A DNA stretch of 64,000 nt from contig NC_054390.1 in assembly GCF_001625195.1 (NCBI RefSeq), positions 7,785,222 to 7,849,221 on the forward strand, written 5' to 3'. The DNA is from Drechmeria coniospora. Lineage: Eukaryota > Ascomycota > Sordariomycetes > Hypocreales > Ophiocordycipitaceae. Below are positions 54,391 to 64,000 of this stretch, in pieces. Made by a program: the position numbers and the translations under genes. Position 1 is the stretch's first letter; the number at the start of each line of letters is the position of its first letter. Below the pieces are notes generated by a model, which had not been told where the DNA came from, did not search any database, and saw only the letters and a program-made list of their open reading frames with translations.

Positions 54391-55545
54391 GCCTCTCTAT
54401 ATTTCTTGTTCTTTGCGGGCGCGCAGGGTAACTTGATGAGGTGGACCGGTGATTTGAATCTTGTCGACGTCATTCGCCATACCACCGCGGCCAAGGGAGA
54501 GATTGAGGAGGTCCGAAGGCGCTTCACAGGCACGCCCGAACCGTATGTGGACAGCGTGTTTGGTCTGCATGAATGGTTTAACGGCGATGGATCGTTGTTT
54601 CGAAATCGCTTCGATCGGAAGTGCTTTTACAAACGCCGAAAAATGCTGGTCGCAAGCGACGGTTTCGACATCGAGATTGTGCCGACGGAAGACGACAACA
54701 CGGCCAACTACGACGACGACTCGAACATTACTATCCACATCGAATCGTCCACGGCGCGGGTCGAAACTTCCTCCTTCGGCTGGAGAACAGAGAATTCCAA
54801 GACGTTTGGCTTGGACGGAACAGTCGGTTTTGGTTTCCCGGGCGCCACACCCGTCTTCAACTCGGTCTCCTTCTCTCACGGTACGACGGAAGTATATGAA
54901 CAGAAAGAGGATAAGACGCATTCGCAAGAGAAAACGTTGCGAGTTTCCAAACAATTCGTTTGCAGAGGCGGCTTCAGATGCATTACCCAAACTTGGACCT
55001 TTGCCGCAAAATATCACGGCACCTGCCCGAGCATACCTCTCGTCGACCCGGTTTGCTACAAGACAGTTCTTGATGGTTACAGCGGCATTGACGCCTATCG
55101 CGTAGAGTCGGAGTACTGGAAAGCGTTCGACGTACAAGCGCATCAATATCTACACAGCAATCTTTCGCTTCCCTCGGTCCACGGACAACTATCGCACTGG
55201 AGCAAGGTGGGCGAAAGATTCTACAAGATGACGAGGAACGGGTCGCCAGCAGGCAAGGTAATTCCCTCTCGGCTCAAGGCTGGTGTCTGGTGGCCCCAGG
55301 AGGGTATCTACGCGATTGACTACACGGACAACGGGGCCTGCCAGCTGACCCACCCCGTATTTCAGTCGGGCAAGCTGCTGAGGATACAACTCGTCATAAA
55401 GATACCGATAACGGACAAGGCAAAGGCTGGGGTGAGGAGGAAGAAGCAAGCGCCTGGCAAGTCAGAAGCCGTCGACGCCACGGGCCTTGGAATTGAGGTG
55501 GAGATACTCGAGCGAATTCCTCGATTAAATGAAGGAGGATCCTAG
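54349..55545 (+). CDS. Secreted protein of unknown family, beta-rich, toxin-island candidate
   Basis: Single exon, up to 399 residues; the start lies among several in-frame ATGs from 54349 to 54388. A signal peptide (hydrophobic LYFLFFAGAQG) follows, so the product is probably exported. The mature protein has no domain I recognise. Residues about 120-200 alternate Ser/Thr with hydrophobic residues around a glycine-rich turn, between two charged segments. This pattern is reminiscent of the insertion hairpin of aerolysin/ETX-type pore formers, but this is a resemblance of pattern only. Five Cys lie in the middle third. The gene sits between two ADP-ribosyltransferase genes, so a partner, delivery or effector role is conceivable. 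It could equally be an independent secreted effector. Confidence 0.65.
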   Translation: MMMMMTTMMMLGKMASLYFLFFAGAQGNLMRWTGDLNLVDVIRHTTAAKGEIEEVRRRFTGTPEPYVDSVFGLHEWFNGDGSLFRNRFDRKCFYKRRKMLVASDGFDIEIVPTEDDNTANYDDDSNITIHIESSTARVETSSFGWRTENSKTFGLDGTVGFGFPGATPVFNSVSFSHGTTEVYEQKEDKTHSQEKTLRVSKQFVCRGGFRCITQTWTFAAKYHGTCPSIPLVDPVCYKTVLDGYSGIDAYRVESEYWKAFDVQAHQYLHSNLSLPSVHGQLSHWSKVGERFYKMTRNGSPAGKVIPSRLKAGVWWPQEGIYAIDYTDNGACQLTHPVFQSGKLLRIQLVIKIPITDKAKAGVRRKKQAPGKSEAVDATGLGIEVEILERIPRLNEGGS

Positions 55546-56816
55546 GCGCGCGCGGGGGGTGGGGGTAAAGATTTGGTATATGCGCTTTGCTTATGGGCGA
55601 AAAAGCGGGCATATATCAACGGGAGGCGCAGAACTGTTGCCTTGGCCCATCGGTGTCGTATTGCACTCGACGAGGAACTGTGTGGAAAACGAGGTGACGG
55701 CAAGCATCTGCACCGAAGTCTTGGTCGAATATCGTGGCTCGTTCGTGTCTGCTGCTCTGCTTCGTCTGCTCGTCTTTGCCGTTTTGCTGCCGTCGTTTCC
55801 ATGGCTTGCTCGAAGAGTTGCTCCACGGCCTGCGCTGCGTTTCAAGCTCCCACGGCCCTCTTATCCATGGTTTCCAGACAGCTATAAATGTGCGTTTCTA
55901 GTGTTACTGTGGTGTCAATACTCCGGTTGCAGCCGGTGTGTTTGGCCAACTACGGACAATCCGACATGGGACCAAAGACCACGGCCTTGCGGTTAGTAAT
56001 TGAGGTAAATGTCGGAACCGCGTGCACATGCTTACCGTCGATGCGGCTAATGTTACTCGGCGTGTTTCCTACCTTTCTCGGTACACGCTATTCGCCATGT
56101 ACCATATCAGACCGCCGACTCGTGCATAGATACAAGCTGTACCTATGGCCGGGTGAGATGGTGTAATTGCTACTACCCGCAACAAGTTTCGGTGCAAAAC
56201 CCAAACTTGGTATCGATATGCATCACTTCTATACCTAGTGGTCGCATCAATGTCGAAAACAAATTCCTCATGGAGGATGCTGAAAGTCTTCGAGACGTAC
56301 TCTCCGTGTCTACAAGCTTCCCCAGATCCTAGTTTATCTGCATTAATATTAGGTGCTCTCTCGAGGGCTGATAAGGCTGTGGCTATTATATGGTGTCTTG
56401 CTAGTCTCTCATGCAGGACGAAGTTGTTGCCGTGTAAACTATCGGCGCACAGCACTGATTTTTGTCTCAATTATAATTGTCGACACCATACGGCAGTGAG
56501 GGGGTTATTACTGGAGAAATTCCTGTGCGGCATTGTTTCTTCACAGTATGTAGTACAGCTTCGACCGATTTCAATTTCGAGCCCTCGAACCAAAAATGCC
56601 GAGACCAGAACCGGCTTCGTAGCAGTCACAGTAGGGCGCGGCAGTGTCAGCCCTGTTTTCACGAATGTGCTATAATAGATCTCTGAGGTTTTTTTTTTGC
56701 ATTGGCCAATCCATGACTGCTTCCATTTTTGTATTTTCCATCCGTATTTCTCCTTCCTCCAGGATTTCGCCACCGGCCCGGCTCGCTCGCCGTCGCAGGC
56801 TTCACTTCGGCTCCCC
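55546..56816. other. Spacer between secreted gene and kinase pseudogene
   Basis: No gene recognised. A 133-codon minus-strand frame (56069-56470) is the longest; its content is not low-complexity, but I recognise nothing in it. Confidence 0.4.
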
Positions 56817-59058
56817 ATGCCCACCATCTCTCCCGGCCAGCTTGCCTTTTCCGCACTGCGGTACCTGCCTATGCCGGTATTGGTGCTGAACAGCCTCGAG
56901 ACCGTCGTTCTCGCCAACGAAGCAATGGGTAGGATGCTGGGCATCATTGCCGACGATCTTGACCACGATAACGCGGCCGCCATTATCGACCACCTCCGCG
57001 AACAAACTCTGGTAGGTGGGAATCGACATGCTGCAGGAGGGCCGCCCGGTCTGGATATCGTGGGAGACCTTCCTCGACTCGCTCCTCTAAGACTTTACCC
57101 TCCGACCGCCGTCGCGCGGGGAGAGGATGCGACGGGCAGGCGGCGAAGACAATAACGGCGACACTACCCCACCATGGCATCCTTGACCACCGACGGTTCC
57201 GAGGGCCCCTCGCCCAGTCGGACCAAGCAAGACGTCGTCGTCGACGTCGTCATCAGCCACAAGGATATAGGGAAAGCGACGTTTGACAGCAGGTATAAGG
57301 CCAAGGAACCCAAGTACTAGGCCTTTGCAAGGATGATCATTACCATTTGGGAGGTAGAAGACCGCCAGATATTCTTTACCTTAACCTTTACCAACACTAA
57401 GTCCTCTCCACCGCCGCCGTCGGTAAGGGCGCGAAAGTATGTGGCGAGGCCAAACAAGCTCGAGGCCGTCGACCGGAAATCCATCCCGCACTCGAACCCT
57501 TCCTCGGGTTCCTCGAGCCTGGAATCCAGCTCGCCTTGCTTCTATGGTCCGAGCGCCGTAACTATATCGTCGAGTCCCTTCCCCCCGATGGGTCCCCCGG
57601 CCGCCGCATCCTACTCGAGCGCTCCCTCCCTCTTGCAGAAGATAATCTTGATGAAGGATGTAATTCCTCCACAGTACGCGGATGCCTATCCTCGTCGCCT
57701 GCAAGGTCGGTAGCGTTACCTTTCCCAACAAGGCCGCGAAGATGCTGCTTCCCGTAGATATAGATCTCGACGGCCCACTACGGCTTTAAGCTCATTAAGA
57801 ACTGGCGCTTATTGTCCGAAGATTTCTCCCGCAAGTTATACGTCGATAAGTACCTTATATCTATTCTTCTCGGGACTAAGCGTCCCTTTTCGAGTATCTG
57901 CGTCGTTCTGTACAACCGAGACGGCAACAAGGTGTCTTCAACGCCTTCGACAAGGCTATCCGCAACAACGCAACGGGCCAGGTTCTCGCCGGCGTTATTA
58001 CCGGACGCGGTATTACTACCATAACGGAGGAGATAACTGTTATCAAAGAGCGCAATAACAAACGCTTTAAGCTTATTTGTAGTACGATGCCCTATTTGGT
58101 ATGGATGGTAACGCCTGAGGGGGTCTACGATTTCTTTAATACCCGATAGTATACGTATACGGGCCTAACGCCCGAAGAGTACCTTAGCGAAAACTAGAAG
58201 ATACCCTTCTATTTAGATAACGGACCCGAGGCGTTTGCCCGATAGGGCTACTTGCTGAAGACGGGCTAGCCGTAATAGATGGAGTATTGGTACTGTAGCA
58301 GTAACGGCGAGTGGCGATAGTTACTCGGACGTACGCTGGCTGTCCGGAACAAGGAATCCGGAAAGATTGAAAAATGGGTTGGTACGCACGCCCTGCCACT
58401 CCTGCCACTCCTGTACACCCTATCCCGCTACCACCTCCGAACCATGTCCCCGATAGATCCATTCCAATGCCTCCCCTTACCCTTCCTATTAAATTTGGCT
58501 GGCCCATTGGAATTGCACAGGAACTTTACCGATATCCACAAGAGCATCCAGACCAAGTTGAATGCCAGGCGCACACGGCAGCAGCTTCTGAGTATCATTG
58601 CTCACTCGTACGTTATAATCTTTACTATCGACCCTTACCGCTGGGTAAAGATAGTCGAAGGTGCCCTTATATAGAACAAGACGTACGAGGAAAACCAGGA
58701 CGGCAGTCGATAGTATATTAGCGAAAATATATACAAAGTCTCCAACCGTCTTACCAATCAGCTGTAGGAGGGCGAACGGACTGAATTCCTGCGTCCCATC
58801 GAGGATATACTCGATGCAAAGTCCAACAAGGATGTCGAGGAGCATTTCATCGGTACGTTTGTATTCAGTGTGCCCCATTTCTCCTCCTCGGTGGTCATCC
58901 AACGCGTCTAGAAGCTAATTCCCGTACCAGACGATCGCCTTTACAGGACCCGATTCCTGCCCATATACGGCAAGAAGACAAAAAAGGACAGCAAGCCGAT
59001 AAGCGAGAGCTGTATCGAGGGCGTAACCGCTTTGACTGTTTTAGATAGGCTCTCTTAA
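56817..59058 (+). pseudogene. PAS-domain sensor (hybrid) histidine-kinase gene, RIP-degraded and truncated
   Basis: It starts like a fungal hybrid kinase (MPTISPGQLAFSALRYLPMPVLVLNS at 56817) and continues through recognisable pieces. These are VVVDVVISHKDIGKATFDSRY; NWRLLSEDFSRKLYVDKY; FNAFDKAIRNNATGQVLAGVI; the PAS block TMPYLVWMVTPEGVYDFFNTR...YTYTGLTPEEYL; TRQQLLSIIAHSYVIIFTIDPYRWVK; and RLYRTRFLPIYGKK. At least three frameshifts and many stops interrupt it. Seven stops fall within 174 nt (58147, 58195, 58243, 58267, 58273, 58276, 58318), nearly all TAG or TAA where CAG, CAA or TGG is expected. That is the signature of repeat-induced point mutation (C to T on either strand). The histidine phospho-acceptor, ATPase and receiver domains are absent: similarity ends at about 59058. 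Remnant introns with GT/AG ends are still visible. Confidence 0.8.
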
Positions 59059-60782
59059 TATGCGCTTGAGCTTGCAAACGATCCATTCAAAATGCGCAGA
59101 CAAATTCTGAATTTTTTGAACGCAGCGCTAAGTAGTAGGCATAGTAGTACACGACCAAAGGTCGTGCTAGGATCATAGGATCATTCGCTTTGCCGCGATT
59201 CTTTGGTCTGGTTGGAGAGGGCGGGCACTAAAATTCTCACGCGAGTGGCTGAGTTATTCTTTGATGTACTCCGTACGGAGTAGTACTTTGTTGATCATGA
59301 GATATTTCCCCTCGTATTTATGCACGAACTATGACGGGTTGCCCAGCATGTACGACACGAGGTGGAGTGCTGTGTGGCTCCATTCGAAGCAAGAATTTTG
59401 CGTTGGATGATCCTGAAACTTGCGGAGTAGTGCGTCTTCTAATTATATAACAGTGGAGAATGAATGCGAGAGAGTAGGTGAGCAATAGGCGTCACAGAGG
59501 TGTGACCAATATGACCAAGCGTAGGATGGACCTGTCACAAGCGCTTTGATGGCCCATGGTTATGAGTGCATATGTGCTATTATTATTTCCACAGTATCGG
59601 GATGCCAAATAACAGTGTATACACCCCAATCCCCTCAGTAATGAAGAAATTACCACTTAGGCGGCCCCTAAAGTTATCAATTTTGGACACAGATCAAAAA
59701 ATGCTTTTGTACGGCGTTGCATATTCGCGTGTTTAAAACGATGATGAAATCTCTCACCAATAAAGCACACGAGAAACTCGTATTGGAGCGTCAATGCAAT
59801 AATTTATCTACACTAAGACGCACATGCAGTATGGTGATGTTTATCAGCTGACGACAATTTGCTAAAAGAAATACATTCTCTACCAAGGGGGCGCCTAGAG
59901 GAGTGTATAAGGGGGCATCCGACACGACTTACTCGTAGCCAGGCCACTTCAACTTGATGCACCACAATCCTTGGACTTCGGAACTAGAATTAGGCCGGAA
60001 GAACTGGAGCAAGAGTACGACAATGCTGGAGAGATCCGAACTTTGTAGATGTATTCGCCCTTGCACAGCTGGAACACGACTGGAATAACTCGGCATGTGA
60101 TTGGAAACGGGCATGGAGACTGTAATTTGACATCCGTGTTCCAAACAGAGGACCCTATAAACGATTCGGTGGCTTCCATCTACTACGAAGGAAGCATCTA
60201 TGATAATCAAGGCACAGGTACCCTTGTTAACTCTGTGAACCAAGCTTTCCCGGGCCCGGCCCAACATAAATGTTACGCAAGACTAGTATATCTACACGTG
60301 CTTATGCACATCTCAAAGTGAGAACTGGCATAAAAAACGATAAGCCGCTGTGTCGCATGTAAAAGCAGTACACGAGCATGACTTGATCGAGCAAAACGCC
60401 AAGGTTTTCTACTTTTCAAATTCGAGTTTCGCGCCCCCCTCTTCTCACTAACTGGGCGGCGAGGCAATGTTCCTTGCTTGCGGGTGAGCTATCGGCGACG
60501 CCGCACATACCTCCCGACGCGTACACGGGCAGCCCGGATGCTGCTTGGTGAATGGACCAACGTCCATCACGGCAGCCATGACTAAAATAGATCCAACCCC
60601 GCTCATTGGAACGGTGCGATACGATGACTCGTATTAAGGGACAGGTTTGCCAATATAAACGCTTCATTCTCCCTCGATCCGACTTGATATTCGGTAGATT
60701 CTGCTCACGTTTCTTTCCGGACCCAGCGAGATCCTTCCAGGTGATCAAATCGACATCGCGTCCCAATCCACCCTTCACCAGG
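59059..60782. other. Spacer with decayed sequence before ADP-ribosyltransferase 2
   Basis: AT-rich in part (59590-59900). No intact gene. A 90-codon plus-strand frame at 60049-60321 has non-random content but no recognisable family. Bases 60600-60782 are the leader of ADP-ribosyltransferase gene 2. Confidence 0.45.
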
Positions 60783-61673
60783 ATGCTCGTCCACTTGAAA
60801 AGCCCCATCCTTATTGCCTTCTTCTACCAGCAATGGCTTCAAGCAGGCCGTGCCATGCCGTTGCCCCCCGGCGCCATTCCTGCCCAACCGGGTCACTTTG
60901 CTCTGCCCGAAACCAAGGAGATGCGCGAATGGAAAATATCGGAACATATGCATGGCAGCCCAAACCCGCCGCCCAAGCTCGTCTATCGTTTCGATAGACG
61001 TCAGCCGGACGAAATTTTCAAAAATGGCTTCTCGCTTTGGGAAGACAGAAAACTTTCGTCGGAAGGATACGACATCTCTCGCCACGTCTATGGGGGGGAT
61101 AACCTCGACAAAACGAATTATATTTCGACAACCAGACTTCCGGAAATCGCGGAGAAATTCGGCTTGCTGGAAGGGAATAAGGAACGAATCGGCGGCCCTT
61201 ATCGTTTCTTTGGCCGTGTGGACATGGCGAGAATGAGAGAATTTGCCGCCTTCAAGGGAACCAATCGACCGCAGGATTATCCGATCAGCATGTACCCCCC
61301 GACCCCAAAGGCTAACCGAAAGGGCGAAAAGCACTGGATTTATGTCATCAAGCCCGACAAATCCTTCGTCAACGTTTTTCAATCCCTCGGCCCGGACGGT
61401 TACCCCAGACTTGGATATAGAGCGCAGCAAGAGTTTGCGGCACTGGAGAGGATTCCAGCAGAACGCATCGTTGGTGCATACCAGATTGGGGACGCCAAGA
61501 GAAGGATTAAGCGGAATCCAAACTACAATTCCGCATTCGACCGTCAAGAAGCCGGCATTGGATATCCTGCGCTCGCCCACAATAGCGACGAGAAGATTGG
61601 CTTGAGAATCATCGCCGAGGCAAAGGAAGAAACCGATAGGCTCCGAGCGGAAGGGGCCAAAATGCGCGTCTAA
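60783..61673 (+). CDS. Secreted heat-labile-enterotoxin A-chain-like ADP-ribosyltransferase 2
   Basis: Single exon, 296 residues from the ATG at 60783, which opens a signal peptide (LVHLKSPILIAFFYQQWLQ, cleavage near 24); the frame is open 59 codons further upstream without a better start. The catalytic domain covers about 62-260: Arg69 in YRFD, the strand Ser115-Thr116-Thr117 (YISTTRL) and Glu217 in a Q-Q-E context. It is clearly a paralogue of the gene at 50085-51647 (shared blocks YDISRHVYG, STTRLPEIAEKFG, IKPDKSFVNVFQSLGPDG, NPNYNSAFDRQEAGIGY, LAHNSDE) but lacks that protein's long low-complexity tail. By family knowledge it should act on host-cell proteins after secretion; target unknown. 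It is intact, with no frame breaks. Confidence 0.9.
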   Translation: MLVHLKSPILIAFFYQQWLQAGRAMPLPPGAIPAQPGHFALPETKEMREWKISEHMHGSPNPPPKLVYRFDRRQPDEIFKNGFSLWEDRKLSSEGYDISRHVYGGDNLDKTNYISTTRLPEIAEKFGLLEGNKERIGGPYRFFGRVDMARMREFAAFKGTNRPQDYPISMYPPTPKANRKGEKHWIYVIKPDKSFVNVFQSLGPDGYPRLGYRAQQEFAALERIPAERIVGAYQIGDAKRRIKRNPNYNSAFDRQEAGIGYPALAHNSDEKIGLRIIAEAKEETDRLRAEGAKMRV

Positions 61674-61738
61674 AAGTGGAGCGGCTCCCGATGCCACTAG
61701 CCAAGGTCATTCAAGTGATGCAAGATCAACAGAGTATG
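61674..61738. other. Short spacer
   Basis: 3' region of ADP-ribosyltransferase gene 2; the putative LTR begins immediately after. Confidence 0.4.
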
Positions 61739-62263
61739 TGTCAATAATATAGCACAAGAGTGCAGAGTGAAGAGGTCTAGTAGCTAGCTGACAGGTTACG
61801 GTCAGGTAGCAATAAAGACGAAGGCGATGACTCTGTTGATCTCTGGAGAGCCCTCCTCTCCGGAGTGCCCTCATCCCACTTATACACTGCCTAGCTCCTC
61901 CCTAGTCACGTGCCCTATTATGTGATCTCTATCTTTCTGCCTCCGTATGGACTTTCGTTATATAGTCTTCCATAACTTGCTGGAAGTTAATTTCCTTAGG
62001 CTTTCCGCTTTCCATTCTTACTTACAGTAGCTAGGCCTTGCCTCCTTCTCGACAGGTGTAAGTGAAGTCTTTTAAATGATACGGAGTCACTAGGCAGCTG
62101 CTCTAGGAATCTTAATAAAGTTAATTAAAAGACTTGAAGGAAGAAGGGCTGCTTGTCCGTTAGGGCTTCCTTTTCTGTGTGCACCCCTTAGGAGGGTCCG
62201 TTGTCTCCCTTCGTCTTATGTCATACGATCGGGCTTAGCCCGATACCATAACAGTTATACCTA
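61739..62263 (-). mobile_element. Putative solo LTR
   Basis: On the minus strand the sequence begins TGTTATGGTATCGGGCTAAG (62263 downward), contains a TATA-like GACTATATAACG, and ends TATTGACA near 61739, so it has TG...CA ends and promoter-like content typical of a fungal LTR. About 525 bp. No clear 5-bp target duplication and no adjacent retrotransposon proteins, so it may be a solo or truncated LTR. Based on pattern only. Confidence 0.4.
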
Positions 62264-62462
62264 ATTCTCTTATATATTGGAGTATTTTGAGATAGTTATT
62301 TGGACAAAATACGTCCTTTGTATTTACCTGTAATGGACGGGTCTGTTGGAAGACAGTCAGGCAAGCAAGCACGCCTCGTTCAATCGAGTGGTTATATTCA
62401 AGACTAAAGCTTCGCCTTCCTCCAAGCCTTCAACGATCCTGTGCCTTTTGTAGCCGCCCGGT
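62264..62462. other. Short spacer between the two putative LTRs
   Basis: 199 bp with no recognisable feature; could be the internal remnant of one element. Confidence 0.4.
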
Positions 62463-63213
62463 TGTTAGGTGTTACGAACCAACCATAGCTCCTACTTAAC
62501 AAGCCCGTAAGACGCGGGGTAACTATGCTATGCATGAAGGCGGACCCTATCACATGCGTACCCTCTGCGTGCTTACTATATCCATACCAGGAAGTCTAGG
62601 ATAAGGTAAGCAAGGACCACTGGATTACCACGCTCTGTGTGATCACTATGATCACCACTAAGCAAGGTGAGCAAGGTCAGCAAGGTGAGCAAGGTCAGCA
62701 AGGCGATCCACGCTCTGTGTGATCACCATAATCACCACTAAGCAAAGAGAGCAAGGTGAGCAAGGCGATCCAAATGCTCCAATATAATAAAGGAATGAAC
62801 AAGTATATATAGGACAGTCGTTACCACTAGCTAGTTCAATTCTTCATTGATCAATCTAAGCAATTACCTTGAAATTGAGAAGTGCAAAGCTTCTTGACGG
62901 ACTCTTGCTTGAAATACTGTTCTGCGTTATACCTACCTAAGAAGCAGAACCCCCTTAGGACGCTTAGAGCATCCGTTACATTAGGGCAGACTCCACTCTC
63001 TTAGGTCTGCCCCGCCTCTCGGCCTAGCCGAGCTTTACCCTTGCGTCTAGCCTTACATTACTAGCCTCCTGTACTTTAATAGACTCGTTTGGTTAGAATT
63101 TATCTTGTATCAAACACTATACATTGTCTAGTGTAATTTTCGTACACTTATTGTGTTCGCATTACACCTCACTGACTAGAACGAAGGTGCTTCTTATGAT
63201 CGCTACCCTAACA
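62463..63213 (+). mobile_element. Putative solo LTR (copia-like ends)
   Basis: Begins TGTTAGGT and ends CCCTAACA, a 7-bp terminal inverted repeat of the TG...CA kind. It includes a promoter-like AAGTATATATAGGAC and AATATAATAAAGG. About 751 bp. It carries an internal repeat of period about 80 bp. Flanking pentamers (CCGGT and GTCTG) do not match, so either recombination removed one partner or the exact ends are wrong. No gag/pol sequence in the window. Confidence 0.45.
62628..62772. repeat. Internal tandem repeats in the putative LTR
   Basis: Two copies of an about 80-bp unit start CCACGCTCTGTGTGATCAC at 62628 and 62708. Within it a 10-bp motif (AGCAAGGTGA/AGCAAGGTCA) repeats four to five times at about 62659-62702 and again near 62750-62765. 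Confidence 0.8.
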
Positions 63214-63269
63214 GTCTGTCGGAACCTTGACATCCGGTTACCAGGCTGTCAAGGAATAGGGTACACTTG

Positions 63270-64000
63270 GGTAGGTACTTACTTGAGTACGGAGTGAGTA
63301 CTTACGGTAAGTACCTGGAGCAGTAACTCATACGCCTCCATGTACAGTACATGCACAGGTAAGCACTCCGCACATGTACAGTACGGAGTGCTGTTCTGCG
63401 CACAACTGTTTACTAACAGTACGGAGTACGGAGAGCGCTTTCGCGTACATGTACTTGCAAGTACAGCACTCCGCACTGGTAAGTATTGTACTTACAAGTG
63501 TTGATGAGGAGGCCCTCACCTCATTCTCCCCCAAAAGTCAACAACACAGCATGTTAGTTTCTCTCGTCTCTTTGGGTACATGTACACTTACGGGATGCAA
63601 GTGATAATTCCTAGTTCGTGCATCTTTCTCCAGGAATGCCGTCATGTGTTTGGTAGATACAGATTACGGCATACAGTCCATGTAGTACGGGGAACAGAGC
63701 AGTAGGTTCGAAATTACCGACTTGTACCAGTACAAGGAAGCATACATAGTAGGTGGGTTGTCTGCCACTTGGTTTCTATTCTACACCTTGATAGGTACTA
63801 TTGGTTGGCTCAGCACTCCGTACTCCGCACAGTGTACATGTAAGTACTTGCTCATTCTTAGGTTCTTCAAGGTGCACAGTACATGTACGTCGTACAGCTT
63901 AGTATAATAATACTTGCAGCCACTCCTAGTACTTTACCGTGTACCTAAGTACATATGCGGGCATGTAATTATCCGTACAGCATACGGAGTAGCATGTCCG
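63270..64000. repeat. GTAC-rich repeat island 11
   Basis: Contains GAGTACGGAGTGAGTACTTACGG, ACAGTACGGAGTGCTG, ACAGTACGGAGTACGGAGAG, CACTCCGTACTCCGCACAG and GCATACGGAGTAG; continues to the window end. No gene recognised in it. Confidence 0.75.

Noticed and set aside
62628..62772. Possible CRISPR-like repeat-spacer array
   Set aside because: Repeats are directly adjacent with no unique spacers, sit inside an LTR-like segment, and the organism is a eukaryote.

Overview
The window is nuclear DNA of a filamentous ascomycete. Genes are split by short (about 50-110 nt) GT-AG introns with CTAAC/CTGAC-like branch sites, and the proteins are typically fungal (Nsp1, Mnn9, peroxin-4, Prp28, Mrpl25, an Aly/Yra1 homologue). 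Two secreted genes of the heat-labile-enterotoxin A-chain (ADP-ribosyltransferase) family, which is expanded in insect- and nematode-attacking Hypocreales, point to a relative of Ophiocordyceps, Metarhizium or Drechmeria. That placement is inference; no species marker was seen.

Layout. 1-49 kb is a housekeeping block: F-box/JmjC protein, eIF4A, a four-helix membrane protein, a decayed kinase-like fragment, eIF2-gamma, a DUF5102/Laa2-like trafficking protein, nucleoporin Nsp1, F1-ATPase inhibitor, 14-3-3, Dph4, mitoribosomal mL59 (Mrpl25), Prp28, valyl-tRNA synthetase, an unassigned probably mitochondrial protein, an Aly/Yra1-type mRNA export factor, Mnn9-type mannosyltransferase, peroxin-4 ubiquitin-conjugating enzyme, a basic/acidic low-complexity protein, a PRA1-family protein and an ELMO/CED-12 protein. 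Exon boundaries were worked out by hand. For most genes the summed exon lengths are divisible by three and the joined product matches the family length.

From about 50 kb the character changes to an accessory island. It holds ADP-ribosyltransferase gene 1 (minus strand), a 66-bp tandem duplication, a secreted beta-rich protein of unknown family (plus strand), a PAS-type sensor histidine-kinase pseudogene with stop codons of the repeat-induced point mutation (RIP) type, ADP-ribosyltransferase gene 2 (plus strand), and two putative LTR fragments. Two toxin-family enzymes flanking a secreted candidate, bounded by RIP and LTR debris, is the most interesting arrangement here.

Between genes, islands of a GTAC-rich sequence built from TACGGAGTAC / GTACTCCGTA and AAGTACTTGTAC words recur at least eleven times, always outside coding sequence. 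Functionally the housekeeping genes cover translation (eIF4A, eIF2-gamma, ValRS, Dph4, mL59), mRNA processing and export (Prp28, Yra1, Nsp1), the secretory pathway (Mnn9, PRA1, Laa2-like), peroxisome import (Pex4), bioenergetics (IF1) and signalling (14-3-3, ELMO). They are not obviously co-regulated, but two head-to-head pairs share short promoters.
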